In this document: positions 42,950-55,285 of the stretch, one piece after another
Layout: the number at the start of each line of letters is the position of its first letter
Position numbering within the stretch: position 1 is the stretch's first letter
NCBI GenBank assembly: GCA_963719285.1
Contig: CAVRBO010000001.1
Location: forward strand, 124,001 to 188,000
Direction: 5' to 3'
Length of the DNA stretch: 64,000 bases
Source: C-114 sp963719285
Lineage (GTDB): Bacteria; Chloroflexota; Limnocylindria; Limnocylindrales; CSP1-4
Notes under the pieces: generated by a model
Database searches by the model: none
What the model was told of the DNA's origin: nothing
The model's input: only the letters and a program-made list of their open reading frames with translations
Made by a program: the position numbers and the translations under genes

Positions 42950-43486
42950 ATGGACCCGATCCACCTTCAGGACCCGTACGGCATGGCTGCGACCAGGATC
43001 GTGGAGGCGGCCTGGACCGAGCACGGTCCGGCGCTGAATCCCTATCTGCTCTCGCTCACCCGCGACCCGTCCGCGGCGGAGGACATCGCCCAGGAGGCGT
43101 TCCTCCGGCTGACCCGTGAGGTGAACGCCGGCCGCATCCCAGACAACATCGGAGGCTGGCTTCATCGGGTCGCCACCAACCTGGCCATGAGTCGAGCCCG
43201 CCACAACCAGGTCGTCGACCGCTACGCGCCGGCTCTGTACGACCGGCGCGTCGGCGGGTCGCCCGAGGAAGAGGTGCTCCGGCAGGAGCGCGACCGGCTC
43301 ATCCGCGACGCGCTTGCGGGACTGTCGGAGACGGATCGGGTGGCGGTCGTCATGGCCGCCGAGGGCTATCGCGGGCCCGAGATCGCCAAGGCGTTGACGC
43401 GCACGCAGGCGGCCACCCGGACCCTGCTCTGCCGCGCCCGCACCCGTCTGCGCGGTTCGCTCGCACTCTCCGACGTGACCGCCTGA
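42950..43486 (+). CDS. ECF-type sigma factor
   Basis: 178 residues. Region 2 (LLSLTRDPSAAEDIAQEAFLRLTREV) and region 4 (LAGLSETDRVAVVMAAEGYRGPEIAKAL in part, then TRTQAATRTLLCRARTRLRG) are intact. No adjacent anti-sigma gene with a transmembrane helix is found; the nearest candidate is the divergent zinc-ribbon membrane protein at 42374-42607, whose CxxC-type zinc site and single helix would suit a redox-sensing partner, though it lacks the usual HxxxCxxC motif. Starts at ATG 42950 after a weak GAGG. Confidence 0.87.
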   Translation: MDPIHLQDPYGMAATRIVEAAWTEHGPALNPYLLSLTRDPSAAEDIAQEAFLRLTREVNAGRIPDNIGGWLHRVATNLAMSRARHNQVVDRYAPALYDRRVGGSPEEEVLRQERDRLIRDALAGLSETDRVAVVMAAEGYRGPEIAKALTRTQAATRTLLCRARTRLRGSLALSDVTA

Positions 43487-43565
43487 CGGTCGTCGTTCGA
43501 ACGCCCCGCGAGCGGCCTCCGTAGCGAGGCCCTGCCGACCCGACCGAGCGGGCGGGATCGGCGGG

Positions 43566-43571
43566 TATGAT
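43566..43571 (+). promoter_or_regulatory. Leaderless -10 box (TATGAT) before the LuxR-type gene
   Basis: TATGAT, six bases, then GTG 43578. Confidence 0.55.
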
Positions 43572-43577
43572 CGGTGC

Positions 43578-46500
43578 GTGGTCGATGCTGCCGCGGCATC
43601 CGTGTTCGTCGGTCGGGCCGTGGAGCTCGACCGGCTCGAGGCGTGCTTCGCGCGGGCCATCGCCGGCACGCCCGCCATCGTGCTGGTGGGCGGCGAGGCC
43701 GGCATCGGCAAGAGCCGCCTCGTCGATGAGTTCGCCCGGGGCGCGCGAGCACGGGGCGCCCGGGTCCTGACCGGCGCGTGCCTGCGCATCGGCGATGGGG
43801 GACTCCCGTTCGCGCCGTTCGTCGCCGCGCTGCGCGAGCTCGTCCGGGGCGAGGACCCCACCGAGCTGGTGGCGCTGCTCGGCCCTGGCAGAGGACGCCT
43901 GGCCCGGCTCGTGCCGGAGCTCCACGGTCCCAGGTCCACGGACGCCCACGGCCTCGATTCGCGCCGCCGCGCGAGGGCCCAGCTCTTCGAGGCGGTGCTC
44001 GACGCGCTCGAGCGGGTCGCCCGCCACGCACCTCTCGTGCTCATCATCGAGGACCTCCAGTGGGCCGACCGCTCCTCGCTCGACCTGTTGACCTATCTCG
44101 CCCGCGTGCTGCGCGAGGGCCCGATCCTCATCGTGGCGACGGTCCGGAGCGATGAGATCCGCGATCGCCAGCCATTGCTCAAGCATCTCGCCGAGCTCGA
44201 GCGGATGGACGACGTGGAGCGCATCGAGCTCGGGCCGTTCGGGCGGCGCGACGTGGGGGCGCTCGTCGAACGGACGGTCGACGGGGACGCGGACGAGGCC
44301 CTCGTCGACGCTCTGCTCGAGCGGACGGACGGCAACCCCTTCTTCATCGACCAGCTGCTCGACGCCCGGCGCGAGGCCACGCTGGCGGCCGGTCCCGACG
44401 CGCCCGACGCCGGCGCGGACGACCCGACCACGCTCGACCTGCCGCCACGACTCCGGGACGTGCTGCTGGCCCGCGTGGCGGGACTGTCGGGCCCGGCCCG
44501 GGAGGTGCTCCGCGCCGCCGCGGCCGCCGGCCGGATCGTCGACGACGACCTCCTCGCAGCTGTCGTCGAGCGGCCCGCCCGCGAGATCCGCGACGCGCTG
44601 CGCGAGGCCGTCGCGCGCCGGATCCTCGTCGCCGTGGAGGACCCGGACGACCGCGCCCACGTCGCGCTGGACCCGCCGGTCGCCCACGCATTCCGGCACG
44701 AGCTCATCCGCGAGGTCGTCCTGGGCGAGCTGTTCGCCGGCGAACGGCAGCGCCTCCATGCCGGGTTCGCCGCCGCCCTGGCGGCGCGCGCGGTGGACGG
44801 CGGCGCTCCGTCGGCGGATCGGCCCGACCCTGCCGAGCTCGCCTACCACTGGGACGCCGCGCACGACTGGCCGCGCGCCCTGCAGGCCACGGTCGAAGCC
44901 GGGTTCGCGGCGGAGCATGCGTACGCGTTCGCCGAGGCGTACCGGCACGATGAACGTGCGCTCGAGCTGTGGGACCGGATCGAGGACGCCGACCGGCTCG
45001 TGCTCGGCGACCGGGCCACGCTCCTGCAGCGCACCGCCGAGATGGCCTCGCTCGTCGGAGAGCAGCGCCGGGCGGTGGAGCTGGGCCGGGCGGCGGTCGC
45101 GGCCATCCCCGTCGGGAGCGATGAGACGCGGCGCATCCTGTACGTCGAACGGCTGCGCTGGTTCCTCTGGGTCGCCGGCGACCGCCAGGCCGCCGAGGCG
45201 GCCCTCAGCGAGGCCGCGCGGCTGGCCCCGGAAGGCCCGCCGACGGCGTCACGAGCGCGGGTCCACGCCCATAGTGCCGCGCTCGACATGGCCGCCGGCC
45301 GGTTCGAACAGTCTCGCGGGGTCGCGGCGACAGCAGTCGACGAAGCGCGAGCGACCGGTGCGCGCACGGAGGAGGCACTCGCCCTCGGCGTGCTCGGCTG
45401 GGACGTCGCGATGCTCGGGGACATCGAGGCGGGGATCGCCCACCTGGTCGCCGCGCGCACGATCGCCGCGGAGATCGACAACGTGGAGGGCGTCGCCCTC
45501 GGCTGGACGACCCTGGCCGGGCTGGAAGAGCGGGTCGGCCGGACGGAGGCGGCGGTCGCCTCGGCGCGGTCGGGTGTGGCCGACGCAACGAGACTGGGTG
45601 TCCTGCGGACGTACGGTGGCCGCCTCCGGGCGATCGAGGCCGCGGCGCTCCAGGCCCTGGGCCGCTGGGACGAGGCGGAACGAGCGCTCGGGGCCGGGCT
45701 CGACGCTCGACCGACCGGCCGGGCCGAGATCGCGCTTCTCGTCGCGGCTGCCCGGCTCGACACCGGCCGCGGACGGTTCGCCCAGGCCGCCCGCCGACTC
45801 GGCGCCGCGCGCGCGGCCGATGAGGCCCGCGGCGGGACCGACGACCGCCCGGCGATCCTCGCCGCGATCGCGGAGCTTGGCGTGTGGCACGGGTCCGTGG
45901 CGGACGTCCGCGACGCAGCCGACGAGGGGGTCCGGATCGACGAGCGGTATCTGTCCGATCCGGCCGTCGCGGGCCTGCTCACGCTGGCGATCCGTGCCGA
46001 AGCCGACACCGCGACGCAGGCCCGCGCCCACCATGACGAGGCCGCCGCGGGTGCTGCGGTCGCGGCGGCGGTGGCGCGGCTGGCCACACTCGAGGCGTGG
46101 GCGCGCGACCGGCTGACGACCGCGCCCGGGGTCGCGCCCCGGTTCGCGGCCTCCGCGGCGCTCGGGGCGGCGGAACTCGCCCGCGGCCAGGGTGGGGCGT
46201 CGCCGGATGCCTGGCAGAGACTCGCCGCGACCCTCGATGCCGCCAGCCGGCCCGTGGACGCGGCCTATGCCCGGTTCAGGGAGGCCGAGGCGGGCCTGGC
46301 CGCGCGCACGGCCCGCGGGGGCGTCAGCGCCGCGCTCCGGTCGGCGCACGCGACGGCCGTCCGGGCCGGGGCCGCGCCGCTGGCAGCCGAGATCGCGACC
46401 CTGGCCCGCCTGGCCCGGATCGAGCTCGCGGTCGGGGACGTGCCGGCCGACGGACATCCGGCCCTGGCCGGTCTCGGCCTGACCGAGCGCGAGGCCGAGG

Positions 46501-46694
46501 TGCTCCGCCTCGTCGCCGGCGGCTGGACGAACCAGCAGATCGCGGATGCGCTGTTCATCGCCCGCAAGACGGCCAGCGTCCATGTCTCGAACATCCTGGG
46601 CAAGCTCGGGGTGGACAGTCGGGTCGAGGCGGCCGCGATCGCCCATCGCCTCGGATTCGGAGCGGAGGCGCCGGCACCGCCGGACGCGGCCTGA
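43578..46694 (+). CDS. Large AAA-type LuxR family transcriptional regulator (LAL-like)
   Basis: 1038 residues. N-terminal AAA/NTPase domain with Walker A VGGEAGIGKSRLVDEF (near residue 38), Walker B VLIIEDLQWADRSSLDLL. A middle region of about 550 residues is Ala-rich and helical, like TPR repeats that sense effectors. The C-terminal LuxR helix-turn-helix (LTEREAEVLRLVAGGWTNQ onward, near 967-1030) binds DNA. MalT/LAL regulators of this build are ATP-dependent activators of pathways or secondary metabolism. No obvious target operon adjoins it. Confidence 0.9.
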   Translation: MVDAAAASVFVGRAVELDRLEACFARAIAGTPAIVLVGGEAGIGKSRLVDEFARGARARGARVLTGACLRIGDGGLPFAPFVAALRELVRGEDPTELVALLGPGRGRLARLVPELHGPRSTDAHGLDSRRRARAQLFEAVLDALERVARHAPLVLIIEDLQWADRSSLDLLTYLARVLREGPILIVATVRSDEIRDRQPLLKHLAELERMDDVERIELGPFGRRDVGALVERTVDGDADEALVDALLERTDGNPFFIDQLLDARREATLAAGPDAPDAGADDPTTLDLPPRLRDVLLARVAGLSGPAREVLRAAAAAGRIVDDDLLAAVVERPAREIRDALREAVARRILVAVEDPDDRAHVALDPPVAHAFRHELIREVVLGELFAGERQRLHAGFAAALAARAVDGGAPSADRPDPAELAYHWDAAHDWPRALQATVEAGFAAEHAYAFAEAYRHDERALELWDRIEDADRLVLGDRATLLQRTAEMASLVGEQRRAVELGRAAVAAIPVGSDETRRILYVERLRWFLWVAGDRQAAEAALSEAARLAPEGPPTASRARVHAHSAALDMAAGRFEQSRGVAATAVDEARATGARTEEALALGVLGWDVAMLGDIEAGIAHLVAARTIAAEIDNVEGVALGWTTLAGLEERVGRTEAAVASARSGVADATRLGVLRTYGGRLRAIEAAALQALGRWDEAERALGAGLDARPTGRAEIALLVAAARLDTGRGRFAQAARRLGAARAADEARGGTDDRPAILAAIAELGVWHGSVADVRDAADEGVRIDERYLSDPAVAGLLTLAIRAEADTATQARAHHDEAAAGAAVAAAVARLATLEAWARDRLTTAPGVAPRFAASAALGAAELARGQGGASPDAWQRLAATLDAASRPVDAAYARFREAEAGLAARTARGGVSAALRSAHATAVRAGAAPLAAEIATLARLARIELAVGDVPADGHPALAGLGLTEREAEVLRLVAGGWTNQQIADALFIARKTASVHVSNILGKLGVDSRVEAAAIAHRLGFGAEAPAPPDAA

Positions 46695-46752
46695 TCCACC
46701 TGACGGATCCGGAGGGTCGTCGGCAGGGCTCTGCTAGGATGCGCCGCGTCCC

Positions 46753-48417
46753 ATGACCGATACCGACGACACATTCCCGGTCGACCACGAGTCGAAGACC
46801 CCGATGCCGTTCGACGACGAGACGCCGGCCCCCGCGGCGGCCGCTGCCATCCATCGCTCGTTCCCCGGCCGGGTGCGCTACGGGGCGGCCCTGCTGTCCG
46901 CGCTCGTGCCCGGCCTCGGCCAGGTCGCCATCGGCCGGCGGCGCCGAGCGTTGCCGTTCCTGGTGCCGCTCGTCGTCGCGCTCCTCGCGCTCGTCGTCAT
47001 CCTGCTCACCCGCCCGATCCTCTCGGTCGCGGCGACGTTCGCCGACCCGGACGTCGTCGGGATGGTCCTCGTCATCGAGCTCATCGTGCTGGCCGTGCGG
47101 GTGATCGCCGTGGGAGCCGTGCTCGTCGATGGCCGCTTCCCGCGCCTGCGGCCCCGGGATGCCCTGCCGGTCGTGCTCCTCGCGGTCCTGGTCGTCCTGC
47201 CCCAGGTGGGCCTCGCCGCGTGGACCCAGCAGCTCCAGCGCACCGACCAGGCGGTCTTCGGCCCGTCCATCGGCGATGACGGCATCGACGACAACGCGCC
47301 GTTCCCCACCTTCCCGCTCATCACTCCCGAACCGGACCCGAGTGGATCCGCCCTGCCGTCCGACTCGCCGTCGGCCAGCCCGACTCCGGGGCCGCCGCGG
47401 ATCACGATCCTGCTCATCGGGGTGGACTCCGGGGTGGGTCGCAACACCGCCCTGACGGATACGATGATCGTGGCCTCGCTCGACCCGGTCGGCAAGACCG
47501 TCTCGATGGTCTCGGTCCCGCGCGACATGGTCGACGTCCCGCTGGCGAGGGGCGGAGTGTTCCACCCCAAGATCAACAGCCTCGTGTCGGACGTGCGCTG
47601 GCACCCGGGGAACTATCCGGGCTACAAGGGCGATGGGCGGGCGGTGCTGGCCGGCGCCCTCGGCCGGCTGCTCGGCATCCGGATCGACTATTACGCACAG
47701 GTCGACCTCGGCGGGTTCGTCAACGTCGTGGACAGCATCGGCGGGATCACCGTTGACGTGGACCACGGGATGTGCGACGCGAACTACGACGAGTACGGCT
47801 ACCAGAACAGCCACTACAGCATCGGGCCCGGACGGCACCACATGAACGGGAACCAGGCGCTGGGGTACGCCCGGATCCGCAAGTCGATCGGCGAAAGCGA
47901 CTTCACCCGTGCCGCCCGGCAGCAGCAGGTGATCGTCGCGATCCGGAACAGGATCGTGTCGGGTGGCTTCCTCGACGACCCGATCGGGTTCCTGAAGGCC
48001 ATCGGCGACACGATCCGGACGAACGTCCCGCCGAAGATGCTGCCGGACCTCGCCCCGCTCGCGAACCAGATCGGTGCGAAGCACACCTACCAGGCCGTCA
48101 TCCGCTACCCGATGGTCCATCCGAGCGCCGTCTACGACCCGCGGGGCTCGATCCAGATCCCGGACCTCAAGGCGATCGCGGCCCTCGGCCAGCGGATGTT
48201 CACGACGCCGGGCACGACGCCGGACACCAAGTACCTGGCCCCTGTGCCGACGAAGGTCGCCAGTGGGCCGCCGGGCCCGGCGCCGGTCTGCTCGAACCCC
48301 CACTCGACGCCCAAGCCCACCCCGAAGCCGACACCCAAGCCGACCAAGTCGCCGAGCCCGAGCCCGAGCTCCAGCGCAAGCGACGCGGCGAGCGACGACC
48401 CATCGGCGGCGCCCTGA
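46753..48417 (+). CDS. LytR-CpsA-Psr (LCP) family protein
   Basis: Transfers lipid-linked glycopolymers onto peptidoglycan or other acceptors outside the cell. 554 residues: a cytoplasmic Pro/Ala-rich N-terminus, three transmembrane helices (about 45-175), a Pro/Ser linker, the LCP domain (about 215-430; TILLIGVDSG, TDTMIVASLDP, SVPRDMVDVPL, GYARIRKS with its catalytic Arg residues) and a Pro/Thr/Lys/Ser-rich tail. TAGGAT near 46735 is a likely -10 with a leader of about five bases. Confidence 0.92.
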   Translation: MTDTDDTFPVDHESKTPMPFDDETPAPAAAAAIHRSFPGRVRYGAALLSALVPGLGQVAIGRRRRALPFLVPLVVALLALVVILLTRPILSVAATFADPDVVGMVLVIELIVLAVRVIAVGAVLVDGRFPRLRPRDALPVVLLAVLVVLPQVGLAAWTQQLQRTDQAVFGPSIGDDGIDDNAPFPTFPLITPEPDPSGSALPSDSPSASPTPGPPRITILLIGVDSGVGRNTALTDTMIVASLDPVGKTVSMVSVPRDMVDVPLARGGVFHPKINSLVSDVRWHPGNYPGYKGDGRAVLAGALGRLLGIRIDYYAQVDLGGFVNVVDSIGGITVDVDHGMCDANYDEYGYQNSHYSIGPGRHHMNGNQALGYARIRKSIGESDFTRAARQQQVIVAIRNRIVSGGFLDDPIGFLKAIGDTIRTNVPPKMLPDLAPLANQIGAKHTYQAVIRYPMVHPSAVYDPRGSIQIPDLKAIAALGQRMFTTPGTTPDTKYLAPVPTKVASGPPGPAPVCSNPHSTPKPTPKPTPKPTKSPSPSPSSSASDAASDDPSAAP

Positions 48418-48444
48418 CCTGAGCCCGGCGGGGGGCCGGCATGC

Positions 48445-48450
48445 TACCCT
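48445..48450 (+). promoter_or_regulatory. -10 box (TACCCT) of the car leader
   Basis: TACCCT in a locally AT-richer patch; transcription from about 48457 would include both PyrR-type boxes at 48471-48508. Confidence 0.35.
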
Positions 48451-48470
48451 TTCGGTCGTCCTTGGCGGCC

Positions 48471-48516
48471 GGTCCTGTGAGGCCGGCGTACCGGTCCCGT
48501 GAGGCCGGAAAGGAGG
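48471..48516 (+). promoter_or_regulatory. Tandem PyrR-binding-type RNA element with ribosome site
   Basis: Two near-identical copies, GGTCCTGTGAGGCCGG (48471-48486) and GGTCCCGTGAGGCCGG (48493-48508), each fit the PyrR binding-loop core UCCNGNGAGGY known from Bacillus and mycobacterial pyr leaders. The second runs straight into AAAGGAGG, a ribosome-binding site (48511-48516). PyrR bound with UMP would hide that site and block translation. No pyrR gene is in the window. Confidence 0.7.
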
Positions 48517-48527
48517 CTCGTCCGTCG

Positions 48528-48632
48528 ATGGTCGCGGCTGCCCGCGGCGCCCTGAGCGCCGGTCCGCACCGCCGTTCCAGACCTCCGGTCGATCCGTTCC
48601 CTCCGTCCGCCCGTCGGTCGTGCGCGTCGTGA
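48528..48632 (+). CDS. Candidate car leader ORF
   Basis: 34 codons from ATG 48528, 11 bases after AGGAGG, ending in TGA 48630-48632 that overlaps ATG 48632 of carA (TGATG). The peptide is Arg/Pro/Ser-rich with no family. Its value is as a coupler: ribosomes that finish it could restart at carA, so repression at its ribosome site would switch off carA and carB. Reading of such a short ORF is uncertain. Confidence 0.4.
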   Translation: MVAAARGALSAGPHRRSRPPVDPFPPSARRSCAS

Positions 48633-49788
48633 TGACCCCGCCCCAGCCGCGTCCCGGCTCGATCGTCGATCCGCGCATCGGCGATCTCGGGCCGGCGCTC
48701 CTGGCGCTCGAGGACGGCGCGATCTTCCCGGGCATCGCGTTCGGCGCCAGTGCGACCGCCGGCGGAGACCTGGTCGTGAACACGAGCCAGACCGGCTACC
48801 AGGAGGTCTGCACGGATCCCTCCTACGCGGGCCAGGTGGTCGTGATGACCTATCCGCTGATCGGCAACTACGGTCGCCTCGCCGCCGACGACCAGAGCAT
48901 CCGCCCATGGCTCCGGGCCCTCGTCGTCGCGAACGCGACCGCGGCGGTCATCGACGATGCCCGGCAGCTCGCGTCGCTCCTGCGTGGAGCGTCGATCCCC
49001 GCCATCGCGGGCGTCGATACGCGAGCCCTGGCCAGGCACCTCCGGGCGAACGGCTCGCTTCGCGCGGTCGTCACGGAACCCGGCATGGTGGATCGTGACG
49101 CGGCGGTCGCGGCGGCCCGGGCCGTGCCGCGCTGGGAGGACCAGGACTTCGTCGCCCAGGTCTCGCCGGCCGGCATCCGCGAGGAAGGCGACCCGTCCGA
49201 GGGCGGCCCGCTCATCGCGATCGTCGACTTCGGACTCAAGGAGAACATCGTCCGGTCGCTCCGGCGGCGCGGCGCGCGGGTCCGGATCCTGCCTCACACG
49301 GTCGGCGCTGCCGAGGCGCTGGCGGACGGGGTCGACGGCCTCGTCCTGTCGCCCGGGCCCGGTGACCCGGCCCGCCTCGACGGCCCGGTCGCGCTCGCGC
49401 GGGCCGCCATCGCCGACGGGCGGCCGCTCCTGGGGATCTGCCTCGGCCACCAGATCGTGGCCCGGGCGGCCGGGGCCGACACGCGTCGCCTGCGCTTCGG
49501 CCACCACGGCGCGAACCACCCGGTCCGGGACGTCGACCGGGGCGTCGTCCAGGTGACGGCCCAGAACCACGAGGTGACCGTCGTGGGCGACAGCCTGCCG
49601 GCGCGGGGCGGGTTCCACGTCAGCCAGGTCAACCTCAACGACGGCTCGGTCGAGGGGCTGCGCCATCGCGAGCTCCCGATCGAGACGGTCCAGTACCACC
49701 CGGAAGGCGCACCCGGACCCCTGGACGCGCTGGCGGTCTTCGACCGGTTCGTGGCCACGGCGGCCGCCCGGCCCGGGGCGGTGGGCTG

Positions 49789-49792
<4 letters not shown>
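48632..49792 (+). CDS. carA: Carbamoyl-phosphate synthase small subunit
   Basis: Glutamine amidotransferase subunit that supplies ammonia for carbamoyl phosphate (pyrimidine and arginine synthesis). 386 residues: N-terminal CPSase domain (LALEDGAIFPGIAFGASA, TSQTGYQEVCTDPSYAGQ) and a class I amidotransferase domain with nucleophile Cys270 in GICLGHQ and the His/Glu of QYHPEGAPGP. ATG 48632 is preferred over GTG 48620 because it overlaps the leader ORF stop. Its stop overlaps carB. Confidence 0.95.
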
Positions 49793-53313
<3,521 letters not shown>

Positions 53314-53369
53314 GCCCGCCCGCACGGCCCGGCGCGCCACCCCGCAGGCGCCGCGTGTCCGCCGCGCTG

Positions 53370-53389
53370 CGGCCGCGGTCGGGCGGCCG
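53370..53389. terminator. Hairpin between carB and a convergent gene
   Basis: CGGCCGC-GGTCGG-GCGGCCG, a 7-bp perfect GC stem in the 93-base space between the convergent stops of carB and the membrane protein gene. Confidence 0.45.
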
Positions 53390-53406
53390 TCGCCTCGCTC
53401 GACCGC

Positions 53407-54813
53407 TTAACTGTGTTCGACGATGACCTGTCCGAGCGACCAGAGGGTGAGGCTCGTCAGGCCGACCATGAGCGCGGCCAGCGGCAGCTGCCGGAGCCGG
53501 ATCGCGCGAGTCGTCTCCGCTGCCGTGGAAGTCCCGGCCCGGGTCGCGGCGTCGACGGCCGCCCGGTGGCCGGCCCACGCCCCGACGATGTGCCCGCCGA
53601 CGACCGCGCCGAGCTGGATCCCCCACGCCACGGCGGCCGGCAGCCACGACTGGGCCGGCTGGAACTCGTCGATGCCGAGGAACAACGCGCCGCGGTTCAA
53701 CGGGTCGTTGACCAGGGCGACGATCCGCTGGCCGTCGAACAGGAGGTACGTCAGGTAGTGGGCGATGAGGTAGCCCACGGCGATCGGCAGGAGGCCCGCT
53801 CCCAGGGCGGGCAGCCCGACATACCGGCCCACGATCAGCGCGAGCCCGGCCACGAGCGCGAGCCAGCCGAGGAGCAGGGCTGTCGCGCCGATGACCGCGG
53901 GTACGCCGAACAGGTCGAGGAAGACGACGGTCTGGGACAGGCCGTCGTACAGGATGCCGCCGGTCGCGATCGCGACGAGGACGACGAGGTCCGCCGTCCA
54001 TGGCCCGGCCGCGAGTGCCGCACCGAAGCGACGCACGTGGAGCCGGCCTTCCGGGCCGGACGCCTCGTCGAGGACCAGTGGTGCCAGCCGGCCCAGCGTC
54101 CCGAACCAGACCGAGAACGTCTCCCCGCGGGCCCGCCACGTGTCGCGGCCGTACTGGGCCATCATCGCCAGCGTCCAGAGCGTGTACAGGACGAGCAGCG
54201 CCGACAGCAACCGCCCCGCCCGGGCTCCCTCGATGACGAGCTCGAGCCACACGAACGTCGCGTACCCGGCGACCGCGGGCCAGGAGCGCAGGACCGCGGG
54301 GTAGGGGATGGTGGCCGGTCCGCCCAGGCGCAGCCGCCGGCCGAGCCCGGCGAGCAGGTCGAAGATCGTGCTGAACGGGTCGATCCAGTGCCATGCCGGA
54401 CCGACGAGGGCCGAGACCAGGGACAGCCCGACCCAGCCGTAGACCCACAGGATGAGCGACGGCGCGTCGGCCGCGTCGCCGAAGGCGCCGGTGACACCCT
54501 GGACGACGACCCACAGCCAACCGACGAGCCCGACGACCCGGAGCCCCGCCCGCACGGCGCCCGGGACGAGCAGCGATCGCATCGCGTCGGGCTCGGACAC
54601 CCGGCTGCTCCGGCTCGAGCGGACGACCACGAACCCGAACGACAGGGCGACGGCCGTCGCCGCGCCCAGGACGTAGGCCGCGAGCGGCAGCGGCGATTCG
54701 TATCGCTCGGTGAGCTGGTGGGCCGCCGCTGCGATGGGGGCGAACGCGCCGGCGATGGTCCCGCCGAGCGCTCCGAGGATCGCGCCTGCCAGGCGCGATC
54801 GGCGATCGGTCAT
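53407..54813 (-). CDS. Polytopic membrane protein of unknown function
   Basis: 468 residues with about 11 hydrophobic helices. After a first helix comes AHQLTERYESPLPLAAYVLG, then GPAWHWIDPFSTIFDLLAGL, segments reminiscent of actinobacterial membrane proteins often labelled fenitrothion hydrolase (FedB-like); that label does not establish activity. A second half has paired helices and a large loop DGQRIVALVNDPLNRGALFLG. A seven-codon ORF (ATG 54841 to TGA 54818) ends four bases before ATG 54813 and begins near a TAGACT box, a possible mini leader. Substrate and role unknown. Confidence 0.65.
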   Translation of the reverse strand: MTDRRSRLAGAILGALGGTIAGAFAPIAAAAHQLTERYESPLPLAAYVLGAATAVALSFGFVVVRSSRSSRVSEPDAMRSLLVPGAVRAGLRVVGLVGWLWVVVQGVTGAFGDAADAPSLILWVYGWVGLSLVSALVGPAWHWIDPFSTIFDLLAGLGRRLRLGGPATIPYPAVLRSWPAVAGYATFVWLELVIEGARAGRLLSALLVLYTLWTLAMMAQYGRDTWRARGETFSVWFGTLGRLAPLVLDEASGPEGRLHVRRFGAALAAGPWTADLVVLVAIATGGILYDGLSQTVVFLDLFGVPAVIGATALLLGWLALVAGLALIVGRYVGLPALGAGLLPIAVGYLIAHYLTYLLFDGQRIVALVNDPLNRGALFLGIDEFQPAQSWLPAAVAWGIQLGAVVGGHIVGAWAGHRAAVDAATRAGTSTAAETTRAIRLRQLPLAALMVGLTSLTLWSLGQVIVEHS

Positions 54814-54921
54814 CCGGTCAGTGCCGGGCGTCGTGTGTCATCACCCCCGAGTCTACGGCGTCCGGGGATCGGCGCCTCGCTCGCAGGCGGGACGGTGTCG
54901 GTCCGAGCGCGATCGACCGGT

Positions 54922-55179
54922 TCAGGCCGCGCGGCGCGCCGGATCCGGCTCGTCCTCCCCGGCGATCGCGGCACCGAGCGCGAGCAGGCCGCGACCGAAC
55001 CGGACCCGGAGCGACGGGCCCGATGCGACGATCGGGGCGGCCGCTTCCCAGGCTGGCGCGCCGACCCGGGCGCGTGTCGCCCAGGACGGAGCATCTCGCC
55101 GGAGGTGGCGCTCCGAGAGGTGGAACGCCTCGAGACGAGCCTGGGCGAGCGCATCGATGAGCACTTCATGCGGGTTCAT
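54922..55179 (-). CDS. Small hypothetical protein
   Basis: 85 residues: a helical N-terminus MNPHEVLIDALAQARLEAF with two His, then Arg-rich and Ala-rich stretches. No family recognised. A strong AAGGAGGAG ribosome site sits seven bases before ATG 55179, and a possible promoter (TTAGAC, 16 bases, AACGAT) lies upstream. The TTAGAC element shares GTTAGA with the operator of the neighbouring ArsR-type gene, so both could be under that regulator. Confidence 0.6.
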   Translation of the reverse strand: MNPHEVLIDALAQARLEAFHLSERHLRRDAPSWATRARVGAPAWEAAAPIVASGPSLRVRFGRGLLALGAAIAGEDEPDPARRAA

Positions 55180-55247
55180 GCCGTCTCCTCCTTGCTATCG
55201 TTATCGTTCTTGTGTTTCACGCCCGTCTAACACGCGGGCGGAACGGT

Positions 55248-55273
55248 GGCCGCGGCCTGGGCAGACCGCGGCC
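55248..55273 (-). terminator. Hairpin after the ArsR/DUF5937 gene
   Basis: GGCCGCGG-CCTGGGCAGA-CCGCGGCC, 8-bp perfect stem starting 13 bases after the stop at 55286 on the minus strand. No T run. Confidence 0.5.
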
Positions 55274-55285
55274 GATCCCGGGTCG

